Under the pieces are notes generated by a model. It made no database searches. It saw only the letters and a list, made by a program, of their open reading frames with translations, and was not told the origin of the DNA. A stretch of DNA of 43,350 nt. Source: Patescibacteria group bacterium (lineage in GTDB: Bacteria; Patescibacteriota; Minisyncoccia; Minisyncoccales; UBA5738). The stretch is from the NCBI GenBank assembly GCA_022710775.1, contig JAKLGH010000002.1, positions 140,707 through 184,056 of the forward strand, written 5' to 3'. Positions 1-7,806 of the stretch are shown here, one piece after another. The translations under genes and the position numbers were made by a program. Positions within the stretch are counted from its first letter, which is position 1. Every line of letters starts with the position of its first letter.

Positions 1-861
1 CTATTGTTCATTGCTTCCGGATTGAGCACCGGATCGGTAACCATCTTTAACTTTACCAACAATATCTATCTTCTGCCGGTAACCATGATCGGCGTTTCGT
101 TCGCGACGGCAGCCTTCCCTGTTTTTTCCAAACTATTCGCGGAATCGGATTTTTCGGAACTTGGAAGGAAATTTTCCTCAACGTTCCGCCAGGTTGCTTT
201 CCTGGTTATTCCCTTTGGGTTTCTGATGTGGCTGCTGCGTGATTTGATCATCGCTTTAATTTATCTCCATGGGCGGTTTTCTCCAGATGCGGCTCTGTTG
301 ATGTCGGCCTCGCTGGCGGTTGTATGCTTGGTTATTCTGTTCTTTGCCGAGATCCAGGTCATATACCGGATGTTTTTTGCTTTAAAAGACACCCTGACGC
401 CTACAGCTATTACTGCTGTTTGCGTTATCGCAACCATTTATTTCAGTTTTTTGTTTGTTGATCTGGCGGGGAAGGAGCCCCTTGAAGGGATGTTAAGCGG
501 CGCGTTTGGTTTAGGGACAATCCAAGATATCAGGATAATCGGATTATCTTTAGCTTACGTTTCGGCGATAATATTGCAATTTTTTCTGTCGATGTTTTTT
601 TTGATAAAAAGGAATCACCGCTTTGTCAGGGTTAAAGAGATATCATTGTCGGTTTTCAAGTCGTTGTTGGCCGGCCTGGTTATGGCTGTTGCGGTTTATT
701 GTTCCCATGCTACCATATTACATTTCAGGCAGCCTTTTTTGGGGTTGGCGTTTTACGGCTTATTCGGCGCGGCAGTTTACTTGGCGGCCGCGGCGATATT
801 GCGCTGCCAAGAGATTGATGCGCTAAAGGATACCGTATTCGGTTTTTTAAGAAAATCATAA
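1..861 (+). CDS. murJ: Lipid II flippase MurJ/MviN, C-terminal part (5' end outside window)
   Basis: Open reading frame runs in from the left edge and ends at TAA 859-861, so only about 286 C-terminal residues are visible. The segment is a chain of hydrophobic helices with MurJ/MviN-type sequence (NNIYLLPVTMIGVSFATAAF, then AEIQVIYRMFFALKDTLTP). In the family this region forms the later helices of the MOP-superfold flippase that moves lipid II across the inner membrane for peptidoglycan synthesis. lepA starts 3 nt after the stop, so the two are probably co-transcribed. The true start is not in the window. Confidence 0.9.
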   Translation, partial: LLFIASGLSTGSVTIFNFTNNIYLLPVTMIGVSFATAAFPVFSKLFAESDFSELGRKFSSTFRQVAFLVIPFGFLMWLLRDLIIALIYLHGRFSPDAALLMSASLAVVCLVILFFAEIQVIYRMFFALKDTLTPTAITAVCVIATIYFSFLFVDLAGKEPLEGMLSGAFGLGTIQDIRIIGLSLAYVSAIILQFFLSMFFLIKRNHRFVRVKEISLSVFKSLLAGLVMAVAVYCSHATILHFRQPFLGLAFYGLFGAAVYLAAAAILRCQEIDALKDTVFGFLRKS

Positions 862-864
862 ACC

Positions 865-2676
865 ATGGATAGCCAATTCGACCGGTCAAAAATCAGGAAT
901 TTTGTTATCATCAGCCATGTCGACCATGGCAAGTCGACTTTAGCCGACCGGTTTTTGGAATTAACAGGAACTGTTTCCAAGGAAAAACTGGGCACCCAAT
1001 ATCTTGATATGATGGATTTGGAAAAGGAGCGCGGCATAACCATCAAGCTCTCTCCGGTGCGCATAGATTACAAAGGCTATATTTTAAATCTTATCGATAC
1101 GCCCGGCCACGTTGATTTTGGATACGAGGTTTCGAGATCTCTGGCCGCGGTGGAAGGAGCCATTCTTTTGGTTGACGTTGTCCAGGGCATCCAAGCCCAA
1201 ACGCTGGCGAATTTGGAGTTGGCAAGAAAACAAGGATTGGCTATTATTCCGGCTATCAATAAGATCGATCTGGATTACGCCGATCTGCCCAAGGCCAAAC
1301 GGGAACTCGCCGATCTGCTGGGGGTAGCCCAGGAAGAAATATTTGAAATTTCAGCGCGCAAGGGAATAAATACCGATAAGTTGCTGGAAGCCGTGATCGA
1401 AAAAGTTCCCGCTCCGGTCGGTGATCCAAACAAACTTCTCCGGGCGCTGGTTTTTGACTCTAAGTACGATAGTTACCAGGGAGTGGTAGCGTTTGTTAGA
1501 ATTATCGACGGAACGGCTAAAATGAACGACAAGCTTTATCTGATTAACAATAAGGCGGAGGGATTTGTTAAAGAAACCGGATTTTTTAAGCCGCAGATGA
1601 AAAAATCTGAACGCGTGTCCGCCGGAGAAATAGGCTATATCGCGACCGGGATCAAGGATCCGGAGAAGGTGAGGGTTGGCGAAACCATTACCTTGGCCGC
1701 CGCCTGGAACGAGAAAACCAAAGTATTGAGCGTTGAACCTTTACCGGGATATTTGGAGCCAAAGCCAATGATCTTTGCTTCGGTTTATCCGGAAAATCCC
1801 GATGATTTTGATCCGTTGAAAGTCGCTTTATCGAAACTGAAATTAAATGACGCGGCCTTTTTCTTCGAACCGGAGCTGAAAGAATTTCTCGGACGCGGTT
1901 TTCGGTGCGGATTTTTGGGCACGTTGCATGCCGAGATCGTGAGCGAGCGCCTATTTCGGGAATTTGCGCTCAATCTTATCATTTCCCAGCCGTCGGTTGT
2001 TTACAAGATTAACGATACCAGAGGCAAAGAGCGCGTGATTTACACCACCAGCGACTGGCCGAACCCCGCCGAGATCAAAGATACATTTGAGCCTTGGGTA
2101 CGGTTGGAAATTGTTACACCTCTTGATTACATGGGGGCGATTTCCGACTTGATGAAGGATTATAAAGCCGAATACATCAATACTGATTATTTCGGAACCG
2201 AGAAGCTGCTTTTGATCTATAAAATACCTTTGCGGAAGGTGATCAGCGGTTTTTACAGCGACTTGAAGAACGTTAGCAGGGGGTTCGCTTCAATGAACTA
2301 TGAAGTTTTGGGATATCAGCCGGCCAAGCTGGTAAAATTGGAAATATTGATCGCCGGGAAGAAAGAGGAGGCGTTTTCCAAGATTGTTCCCGAGGAGGAT
2401 GCTTCGGCCGAAGGCCGTAAAATAGCCGCGAAACTTAAAGACGCTCTTCCTTCGCAAATGTTTGCTTTGGCCATCCAGGCGGTATTGGGAGGAAAAATTA
2501 TCGCGCGCGAGACGCTGGGCGCCAAAAGGCGCGACGTTACGGCGCCGCTTTACGGAGGGGATGTGACGCGGAAGAACAAACTGCTGCAAAAACAAAAAGA
2601 AGGCAAGAAAAAGCTGGCCGGGCGCGCCCAAGTTCGAATACCCTCGAAAGTATTCCTTGACATGTTCAAGTCGTGA
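865..2676 (+). CDS. lepA: Elongation factor 4 (LepA), ribosome back-translocating GTPase
   Basis: 603 aa, normal for EF4. The G1 motif HVDHGKST is at residues 18-25, DTPGH (G3) at about 78-82 and NKID (G4) at about 132-135. EF-G-like domains follow, then the LepA-specific C-terminal domain ending in YGGDVTRKNKLLQKQKEG and a basic tail. The usual AKCYGGD signature reads APLYGGD here. EF4 binds the ribosome and remodels stalled or mistranslocated complexes. The ATG at 865 is 3 nt after murJ. A GC-rich hairpin follows 25 nt after the stop. Confidence 0.97.
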   Translation: MDSQFDRSKIRNFVIISHVDHGKSTLADRFLELTGTVSKEKLGTQYLDMMDLEKERGITIKLSPVRIDYKGYILNLIDTPGHVDFGYEVSRSLAAVEGAILLVDVVQGIQAQTLANLELARKQGLAIIPAINKIDLDYADLPKAKRELADLLGVAQEEIFEISARKGINTDKLLEAVIEKVPAPVGDPNKLLRALVFDSKYDSYQGVVAFVRIIDGTAKMNDKLYLINNKAEGFVKETGFFKPQMKKSERVSAGEIGYIATGIKDPEKVRVGETITLAAAWNEKTKVLSVEPLPGYLEPKPMIFASVYPENPDDFDPLKVALSKLKLNDAAFFFEPELKEFLGRGFRCGFLGTLHAEIVSERLFREFALNLIISQPSVVYKINDTRGKERVIYTTSDWPNPAEIKDTFEPWVRLEIVTPLDYMGAISDLMKDYKAEYINTDYFGTEKLLLIYKIPLRKVISGFYSDLKNVSRGFASMNYEVLGYQPAKLVKLEILIAGKKEEAFSKIVPEEDASAEGRKIAAKLKDALPSQMFALAIQAVLGGKIIARETLGAKRRDVTAPLYGGDVTRKNKLLQKQKEGKKKLAGRAQVRIPSKVFLDMFKS

Positions 2677-2701
2677 TTCTTCGTTAGCCATAAACGCGAA
2701 A

Positions 2702-2730
2702 CGCCGCCCGGAGCCGGGCGGCGAATCTTT
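2702..2730 (+). terminator. Terminator-like hairpin after lepA
   Basis: Perfect 9-bp stem CGCCGCCCG / CGGGCGGCG around GAGC, followed by a short T-rich stretch (AATCTTT). It sits between lepA and the convergent small ORF at 2755-2847, so it may serve both strands. The U-tract is weak. Confidence 0.6.
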
Positions 2731-2754
2731 ACGGAAAGAATTTTTTATACTAAT

Positions 2755-2847
2755 TTAAAAAAGAGGAGCGACCAGGAACATGATCATGCTTAGCGACACG
2801 AGGGCGGTAATGATCGTCCAGATTATTTTTACGGTTTTTGGCTTCAT
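2755..2847 (-). CDS. 30-residue single-span membrane peptide (smORF)
   Basis: Minus-strand ATG at 2847 to TAA at 2755 encodes 30 residues: a basic N-terminus (MKPKTVK), one hydrophobic helix (IIWTIITALVSLSMIMFLVA), and a PLF end. The layout, with a positive N-terminus and one helix covering nearly the whole peptide, is that of a genuine small membrane protein. I recall similar 30-35 aa peptides in other CPR genomes but cannot verify this here. It is divergent from the FtsB-like gene at 2961 and convergent with lepA. No strong Shine-Dalgarno is visible, which lowers confidence. Function unknown. Confidence 0.55.
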   Translation of the reverse strand: MKPKTVKIIWTIITALVSLSMIMFLVAPLF

Positions 2848-2960
2848 TTTAGCGGCGCCGAGGCGCGGATTATGATTCTCGGATCAACCTTTTAAGCGAT
2901 TTTAAGCAATAGGTCTATTATATACGGCCAAACCAATCGCCCCGCGAGGGGTTCGATTTA

Positions 2961-3365
2961 ATGGTAGCAATATTCAAGAAAACAAAAAAGAGGGCGTCCT
3001 GGCAGACGGTTTTAATGTCGGCGGTATTGGGTGTTTTGTCTCTTTCGCTTATAGCGTTCCTGGGAATATCCAATTGGAAGATCAGCGAGAAAAGGAAAAC
3101 GCTCAAGGAAGATATCGATCGGGCCAAGGCGCAGGTGGCGATCCTTCAGGAGCGGAAAGATTCTTTGGCCGCCGGTTTGAACGAATCGGAAAAAGCGGAT
3201 TTTCAGGAAGAAAGGATCAGGGAGCAGGGCTATAAAAAGCCGGGCGAAGAAGTGATCGCGGTTCTTCAAGACAAAAAGCCGGAAAAAGAAGAAATACGGC
3301 AAGTTGTAAAAAAAAGCTTCTGGCTCGACCTCTGGGAAAAGATCAAGGATTTTGGAAATCTATAG
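2961..3365 (+). CDS. FtsB/DivIC-like septum formation initiator
   Basis: 134 aa with a short cytoplasmic basic N-terminus, one transmembrane helix (about residues 15-38), then a charged coiled coil (about 42-80). The conserved DivIC-type stretch ERIREQGYKKPGEEVIAVL follows. FtsB/DivIC proteins are bitopic divisome proteins that bridge FtsL/FtsQ to septal wall synthesis. A GAGGGG sequence lies about 10 nt before the ATG. The C-terminal extension past the conserved segment is Lys/Glu-rich and ends in an aromatic helix. Assignment rests on architecture plus the conserved segment; exact orthology (FtsB versus DivIC versus FtsL) is not resolved. Confidence 0.8.
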   Translation: MVAIFKKTKKRASWQTVLMSAVLGVLSLSLIAFLGISNWKISEKRKTLKEDIDRAKAQVAILQERKDSLAAGLNESEKADFQEERIREQGYKKPGEEVIAVLQDKKPEKEEIRQVVKKSFWLDLWEKIKDFGNL

Positions 3366-3373
3366 GGATGAAT

Positions 3374-3950
3374 GTTCGAAGCACGAATATTCGAAACAAT
3401 GTCCAAAATAAAAATTTTTAAATGAGCGAAACCGATCAAAAGGAATGCAAAATGGAAATGCTTGAAAACTGAATATTTAAACAATGTTTAAATAATAAAA
3501 CAGAAAAATGATTGAAACGGACGGAAAACAATATGATTTGGAAAAGAGGACGTTTGAATTTGCTAAAAGAGCAAGAAAATTTGTTAAAATACTGCCGAAA
3601 TCAGTTGTGAACATTGAAGATGGAAAGCAGCTTGTAAGATCTTCTGGCTCGGTAGGGGCTAATTATATTGAAGCCAATGAAAGTTTGAGCAAGAAAGATT
3701 TTTTCATGAGGATAAAAATTTGCCGCAAAGAAGCGAAAGAATCAAGATATTGGCTCGAATTGATCGAATCCGATAATCCGGAAAAAGAAGTTCTTTTAAG
3801 CGAAGCAAAAGAGTTGACGAATATTTTCGGCGCGATAGTGCGCAATGCCAAATAATGAGTTTCTTTTGAAGCTTGAATTTTGCCTTTTTTTTCGAATATT
3901 TGAGTTTCGATGTTCCCATTTCGAACATTCGAACTTCGAACATTCGAATA
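3374..3950. repeat. TTCGAA-rich flanks around the S23 gene
   Basis: Left flank: TGTTCGAAGCACGAATATTC at 3374 onward. Right flank, 3889-3950: several TTCGAACATTCGAA-type units in a row. The two sides are partly inverted relative to each other and enclose only the S23 gene. Low-complexity palindromic flanks like these could be transposition or recombination scars; that is inference. Confidence 0.4.
3508..3855 (+). CDS. Four-helix-bundle protein of the S23 / 23S-rRNA intervening-sequence family
   Basis: 115 aa with the family hallmarks LEKRTFEFAKRARKFVKILPKS, RSSGSVGANYIEANE and SKKDFFMRIKICRKEAKESRYWLELI. The first protein of this kind was found encoded in intervening sequences of some 23S rRNA genes. 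Free-standing copies are common and their function is unknown. This one is not inside an rRNA gene. It sits immediately upstream of tRNA-Gly, between AT-rich DNA on both sides full of TTCGAA and ATTCGAA motifs (3374-3398 and 3889-3950), which suggests that the gene and its flanks travel as a unit. Confidence 0.88.
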   Translation: MIETDGKQYDLEKRTFEFAKRARKFVKILPKSVVNIEDGKQLVRSSGSVGANYIEANESLSKKDFFMRIKICRKEAKESRYWLELIESDNPEKEVLLSEAKELTNIFGAIVRNAK

Positions 3951-3969
3951 TTTCCCCGATTCGGGGTTC

Positions 3970-4041
3970 GCGGGTGTCGTATAATGGCCATTATGGTTCC
4001 TTCCCAAGGAACAGACGAGGGTTCGATTCCCTTCACCCGCT
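3970..4041 (+). tRNA. tRNA-Gly(CCC)
   Basis: Cloverleaf: acceptor GCGGGTG/CACCCGC; anticodon arm GTTCC-TTCCCAA-GGAAC with anticodon CCC; T arm GAGGG-TTCGATT-CCCTT; discriminator T. The gene is followed by CAT, not CCA. Its 3' end is the insertion point of the element at 4038-10768. When the two element edges are joined in silico the tRNA regains ...CCCGCTCCA, so integration appears to have removed an encoded CCA tail. The minus-strand recombinase gene ends inside the acceptor stem. Confidence 0.93.
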
Positions 4042-5493
4042 CATAGAGATAAATTCGGCTTTTTTCGCCGACAACGACCACGGATTTTGAAGCGAAATCA
4101 AGGGTTTTTGACCGGTAATGCGGAAGTCCGAGCCGATCTTTTTAAGCAAGCTCCGTTTTTCCTCCAAATTTTCACTTTCCGCGATGGAATTGGCTTGAAA
4201 AGCCTGTAAGATCCACTCTTTAAAGAGTCCGAGCCGAACATTTCCCTTCCGTCCAAAATTTTCGACCTCCTCGTTGATCTCAACCCTGCGGTTGAGAAGT
4301 TTTTGCTTTTTGGCGGCGTATTCTTCGCGGTTGATAGCTTGGTCAACGTAAATATCCAAAAGACGGTTCAGTTTTGCCTCAATGATTTTCAATTCCGCTT
4401 TTAAATTTTGGGCGGAAGCATTGGCGTTAGTTGAAAAATCTTTAAAATCTTTTTCCCATCTGTTAAGAAAATAATTTTTCAACTCAACGCTTAAAGCAAC
4501 TTTTTGAAAAAGTTTATTCAATTGCTGGGTTAGGTTCTGCTCGCTGATATATTTTTGCGCGCAAACTCTATTTTTCTTGGTACAACGGTAATAGGTATAG
4601 GTTTTGCCGGAAGGCTTAATTTTTGTTTCGGCAGTGATCTGGCGGCCACATTCGCCGCATTTAAACACGCCTTTAAAAGTATAAGATTTCAAACTCTTTT
4701 TCTGCGGTTTTCCCCGTTCCTGCATTACGCGCTGAACTTTTTCAAAAAGTTGTTTGGAAATGATCGGCTCGTGATTTCCTTGATAAAGTTCGCCTTTAAA
4801 GCGAAACAGGCCGTAATAAAACGGATTTTTTAGCAGGGTCTGGATTTTGGATAGGGTAATGGCTTTGCCCTTCCTCTGACCGGCCAAGCCCATTGCAAAA
4901 GACAGCTCATGCAAATCTTCAAAAGTGTATTTTCCCGAAGAGTAAAGCTGAAAAATCTTTCTGACTATCTCTGCTCTTTGCGGATCTTTGATAATGGTGT
5001 GATGGCGCAACTCGTTTAAATATCCGATAGGGGCGAAGGCCGGATAATCTCCTTTTCTTAACTTTTGGCGCAGGCCGCGCTTTACATTCTCGCTAAGGTT
5101 GTCAATGTAATACTTTGATTGGCCGAAAGCGATATTAAGCATAAACTTTCCTTGCGGCGTTGCGTCAAACCAAAAGGTAGGGAATTTTAAGCCGCCGATC
5201 TTGCCGGTGTCCACAAGGTAGATGATTTTACCGCCATCAACAGAATTGCGGGCCAGCCTGTCCGGGTGCCAGCTTAAAATTCCAAAAGGCCCGTCAGCTT
5301 CTATTCTGGCGATCATCTGGTTGAATATCGGACGGCCCGGAACTTTGGCGGTTTTAGCCTCGATAAATTCATCGGCAATCTCCAATCCTTCTTTAGAGGC
5401 AAACTCTTTTAGCTCCGTTAACTGGGCTTCAATGCTTAGGATTTGGCGATCATCTTCGTCCGTGCTTTTTCTGGCGTATATAAGATATTTCAT
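4033..5493 (-). CDS. Large serine recombinase/integrase
   Basis: 486 aa. N-terminal resolvase catalytic domain with YARKSTDEDDRQ (nucleophile Ser10) and the SWHPDRLARNS motif. Recombinase domain follows (about 165-270), then a zinc ribbon CGECG...YYRC...C (about 275-310) and a long C-terminal coiled-coil region. This is the large serine integrase layout; such enzymes join short attP/attB sites through a 5'-phosphoserine link. The last codons (MSG-stop) are supplied by the tRNA-Gly acceptor stem. The related 3' end at 5519-5711 shows a longer native tail, SDFYEKVRTFFLDGNS. The attachment core GAGCG therefore lies inside the coding sequence, and integration has replaced the tail. Probably the integrase of this island. 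Confidence 0.93.
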   Translation of the reverse strand: MKYLIYARKSTDEDDRQILSIEAQLTELKEFASKEGLEIADEFIEAKTAKVPGRPIFNQMIARIEADGPFGILSWHPDRLARNSVDGGKIIYLVDTGKIGGLKFPTFWFDATPQGKFMLNIAFGQSKYYIDNLSENVKRGLRQKLRKGDYPAFAPIGYLNELRHHTIIKDPQRAEIVRKIFQLYSSGKYTFEDLHELSFAMGLAGQRKGKAITLSKIQTLLKNPFYYGLFRFKGELYQGNHEPIISKQLFEKVQRVMQERGKPQKKSLKSYTFKGVFKCGECGRQITAETKIKPSGKTYTYYRCTKKNRVCAQKYISEQNLTQQLNKLFQKVALSVELKNYFLNRWEKDFKDFSTNANASAQNLKAELKIIEAKLNRLLDIYVDQAINREEYAAKKQKLLNRRVEINEEVENFGRKGNVRLGLFKEWILQAFQANSIAESENLEEKRSLLKKIGSDFRITGQKPLISLQNPWSLSAKKAEFISMSG

Positions 5494-5518
5494 TTCCTTT
5501 TTAAAAATAAAAATGAAT

Positions 5519-5711
5519 TGTGAAAATTTGGAGGAAAAAATCGGCTCCCGTCTTTTTAAAAATAATTCAGTCAGACTTCCGCATTGCCGGCCAAAAACCC
5601 TTGATTTCGCTTCAAAATCCGTGGGCGCTGTCGGTGAAAAAAGCCGAATTTATCTCTATGAGCGACTTCTACGAAAAAGTTCGGACTTTCTTTCTTGACG
5701 GAAACAGCTAA
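5519..5711 (+). pseudogene. Recombinase 3' fragment carrying an attP-like site and the native C-terminal tail
   Basis: Matches the 3' end of the recombinase at 4033-5493 in inverted orientation: ENLEEK, then SDFRIAGQKPLISLQNPWAL and KKAEFISMS, with small indels at the 5' side. It continues past the core GAGCG (5660-5664) into DFYEKVRTFFLDGNS and TAA 5709-5711. It has no catalytic domain. Its start lies 26 nt from the start codon of the intact gene, so the recombinase is enclosed by an imperfect inverted repeat (about 4041-4175 versus 5519-5660). It is the best available record of the uninterrupted recombinase C-terminus. Confidence 0.75.
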
Positions 5712-5895
5712 AAGCTGTCTAAAATTGCTCTGTGTTTTTGTTGTATCTCTTTCAAGCCAAAGACGCAACTTTATGCCCCCGACTAGGCTTCGCTTGGCCC
5801 TCTCTGGCGTACCTCCGAGGGCCGGCGCTCGCAGACCGGCAGCCGGCTTGGGAATCGGGCTTGGCACAACGCATTTTAGCCGAAAAGATGGGGGG
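5660..5895 (+). repeat. 236-bp inverted repeat, left copy (structured repeat A)
   Basis: Essentially identical, reverse-complemented, to 10538-10773. It starts exactly at the attachment core GAGCG and ends in a run of six G. It contains the recombinase tail codons, a spacer, then the structured-repeat core (about 5771-5895: GCCCCCGACTAGG, GGCCCTC/GAGGGCC arm, GGCTTGGGAATCGGGCTT, GCACAACGCATTTTAGCCG). With the right copy it encloses the defence genes. The rest of this interval up to 6025 is an AT-rich promoter region. Confidence 0.88.
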
Positions 5896-5969
5896 AAAGG
5901 GGGAAATTGGTCAATTTTTGTAAGAAAATTATATATTTAATCGAATTTTAAACAAAATATTGTTAAATA

Positions 5970-5999
5970 TTGACATATAATACTATATTCTGGTAGTAT
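5970..5999 (+). promoter_or_regulatory. Sigma70-type promoter for the AAA/RloB/DpnI operon
   Basis: TTGACA at 5970-5975 and TAGTAT at 5994-5999 with an 18-nt spacer, in AT-rich DNA 26 nt before the ATG at 6026. A TATAAT also lies directly after the -35 but is too close to pair with it. Confidence 0.7.
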
Positions 6000-6025
6000 T
6001 AAAGCATAAAAGGTAAATAACGAAT

Positions 6026-7240
6026 ATGATACATTCATTTTCATGCAAAAATTTTTATTCGTTTAAAGATTTAGCAACAGTAAATTTTGTTGTTAATGAA
6101 AATGCGCCCAAAGATAATGGGTATTTTGTGTCATCTGCAGAAGAAAGACTCTCAAAGGTGGAAGTAGTTATTGGGCCAAATGCTTCGGGGAAAACCAATT
6201 TACTCAAAGTATTACCATTTTTAAAATGGCTTATTGTTGATTCTTTCAAACTTAATCCTACGGCGCCCATAACCGTAAAACCTTTTTTGTCCAATGTGGG
6301 TAAAGACAAGCCCATTGAATTATCTGTTGAGTTTGAAATTGAGGGCAAAGTTTATGTTTATAGTTTCAAATTGAATGAAAAAATAATATTGTCTGAAGAA
6401 CTGAAGCTTAAAAGTAAAACAAAAAAGAAAACTACAAGCAAAAAAATATTTTCTCGCGAATGGATAGAAGCTGATAAAAAATATAAATTCATAGATCAAA
6501 AATTTAATGCTCCCAAGGGAATAGAAGACCTTTTAAGAACTAATGCAAGCGTGATTGAAAGCGCTATCAGGTTAAACCATAAAGAGAGCCAAGATATAGC
6601 TAGATATTGGCAACAGATAGCAACGAATGTAATCGAGGCAGGATGGGTGGGGGATTTTGTAGGGATGCCGAGCCCAATGGTTCAATTAGTGGAAACATCC
6701 ATCTTTTTTAGTGAAAATGAGAAATTGAAAAAAGCGGCAGAAACCCTTCTCTCTAAATTTGATTTGGGGTTAGAGGCAATAGATATAAAAAAAGAAAAAG
6801 TAGAGGATCGTCTCAATATCGAAATTAAAGGAGTCCATTCCTTTAACGGCCAAAAACAGTCTTTGCTCTTTCAATATGAATCGTCTGGAACGAGGCAGCT
6901 TTTCGTTTTGTTAAAATCAATCTTGCAAGTTCTTGATCGGGGCGGCATTGCTATTCTGGACGAATTGGATGTTAACCTTCATCCGGAAATGGTTTCTTCG
7001 CTTTTGGATTTGTTTATTAACCCAGATACAAATCCAAAAAATTCTCAGATATTATTTAGTACTCATAGTCATCAAATATTAAACAGATTAGATAAATACC
7101 AAATTGTTCTTGTCGAGAAAAACGAAAATGGTTCAAGCGATTCTTGGAGGTTAGATGAAATGGCTGGAGTTCGCGCAGACGATAACTACTTTACTAAATA
7201 TATAGCGGGTGCGTACGGGGCGGTTCCGAAAATTAAATAA
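6026..7240 (+). CDS. AAA-family ATPase, RloA/AbiLi-type defence ATPase
   Basis: 404 aa. Walker A GPNASGKTN at about residues 48-57, a middle insertion, an ESSGTRQ signature-like segment (about 287), Walker B AILDELDVNLHP (about 308) and an STHSHQIL H-loop (about 345). The tail FTKYIAGAYGAVPKI is typical of ABC/AAA15-21 ATPases that pair with RloB proteins. The next gene is such a partner, 8 nt downstream. ATPase + RloB pairs occur in phage-defence operons (AbiL, RloAB) and are thought to gate a TOPRIM-like nuclease by ATP hydrolysis. It opens a run of tightly spaced genes ending with the DpnI homologue. Specific AbiL assignment is tentative. Confidence 0.82.
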   Translation: MIHSFSCKNFYSFKDLATVNFVVNENAPKDNGYFVSSAEERLSKVEVVIGPNASGKTNLLKVLPFLKWLIVDSFKLNPTAPITVKPFLSNVGKDKPIELSVEFEIEGKVYVYSFKLNEKIILSEELKLKSKTKKKTTSKKIFSREWIEADKKYKFIDQKFNAPKGIEDLLRTNASVIESAIRLNHKESQDIARYWQQIATNVIEAGWVGDFVGMPSPMVQLVETSIFFSENEKLKKAAETLLSKFDLGLEAIDIKKEKVEDRLNIEIKGVHSFNGQKQSLLFQYESSGTRQLFVLLKSILQVLDRGGIAILDELDVNLHPEMVSSLLDLFINPDTNPKNSQILFSTHSHQILNRLDKYQIVLVEKNENGSSDSWRLDEMAGVRADDNYFTKYIAGAYGAVPKIK

Positions 7241-7248
7241 AAATTATT

Positions 7249-7788
7249 ATGTCCCAACATCCGCCCGCAAAAAAGAATAGAGCTTCGAAAAGTACTTTTT
7301 TGATTGTTGGTGAGGGGTCACGTGATGTATTTTTTTTGAAATACCTCGATTCTCTGTATCTCCACAAGGATATTGTTTGGACGAAAATACTTGACGGTAA
7401 GGGCGGTACGGCTGACGGTATTGTAGATTATGCTAAGAGGCAATTAGGAGATTATCATAAAAAGATTGTAATGGTCGATAACGACAAGAAAGAGTCGGAA
7501 ATGCTGAAGGCCCGTAAAAAAGCATTGGAAGGAGGCATGGATTTAATCGAGAATACTCCTTGCTTGGAGGCATTGTTGCTTTCCATATTGAATGGCGGAA
7601 TTAGTTTTGAGGATAAAGGATCTCGTTGGTGCAAGAAAGAATTTGAATCTAAATATATAGACAAAAATAACCGACAAATCGTGCAGGAATTTGAAAAGAA
7701 ATTCCCTAAAAAACTTTTAAGCAAATTACGGAAAAAGATTCCAAAATTAAATCGTTTGATTTCTGTTTTTGAAGGGAAATATAAATGA
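7249..7788 (+). CDS. RloB/TOPRIM-like partner of the AAA ATPase
   Basis: 179 aa. The N-terminal strand-Glu motif FLIVGEGSRDVFFLKYL is followed by a DGKGG segment and MVDNDKK (Glu then Asp-x-Asp spacing as in TOPRIM folds). NTPCLEALLLSIL then matches the position of the RloB NPCFE-type motif. In ATPase/RloB pairs this subunit is the likely nuclease effector. The sequence ends in a basic region. Family membership is by motif and neighbour; catalysis is inferred. Confidence 0.68.
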   Translation: MSQHPPAKKNRASKSTFLIVGEGSRDVFFLKYLDSLYLHKDIVWTKILDGKGGTADGIVDYAKRQLGDYHKKIVMVDNDKKESEMLKARKKALEGGMDLIENTPCLEALLLSILNGGISFEDKGSRWCKKEFESKYIDKNNRQIVQEFEKKFPKKLLSKLRKKIPKLNRLISVFEGKYK

Positions 7789-7806
7789 TTAAGGTTAACA
7801 GATGAA

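Noticed and set aside
2290-2691. Minus-strand frame of 133 codons inside lepA and other antisense frames over core genes
   Set aside because: Shadow frames of well-identified genes, with unlikely composition.
5571-5940. Open frames of 80-98 codons on both strands across repeat copies A and B
   Set aside because: They run through GC-rich repeat DNA and appear twice only because the repeat is duplicated; there is no ribosome-binding site or recognisable domain.
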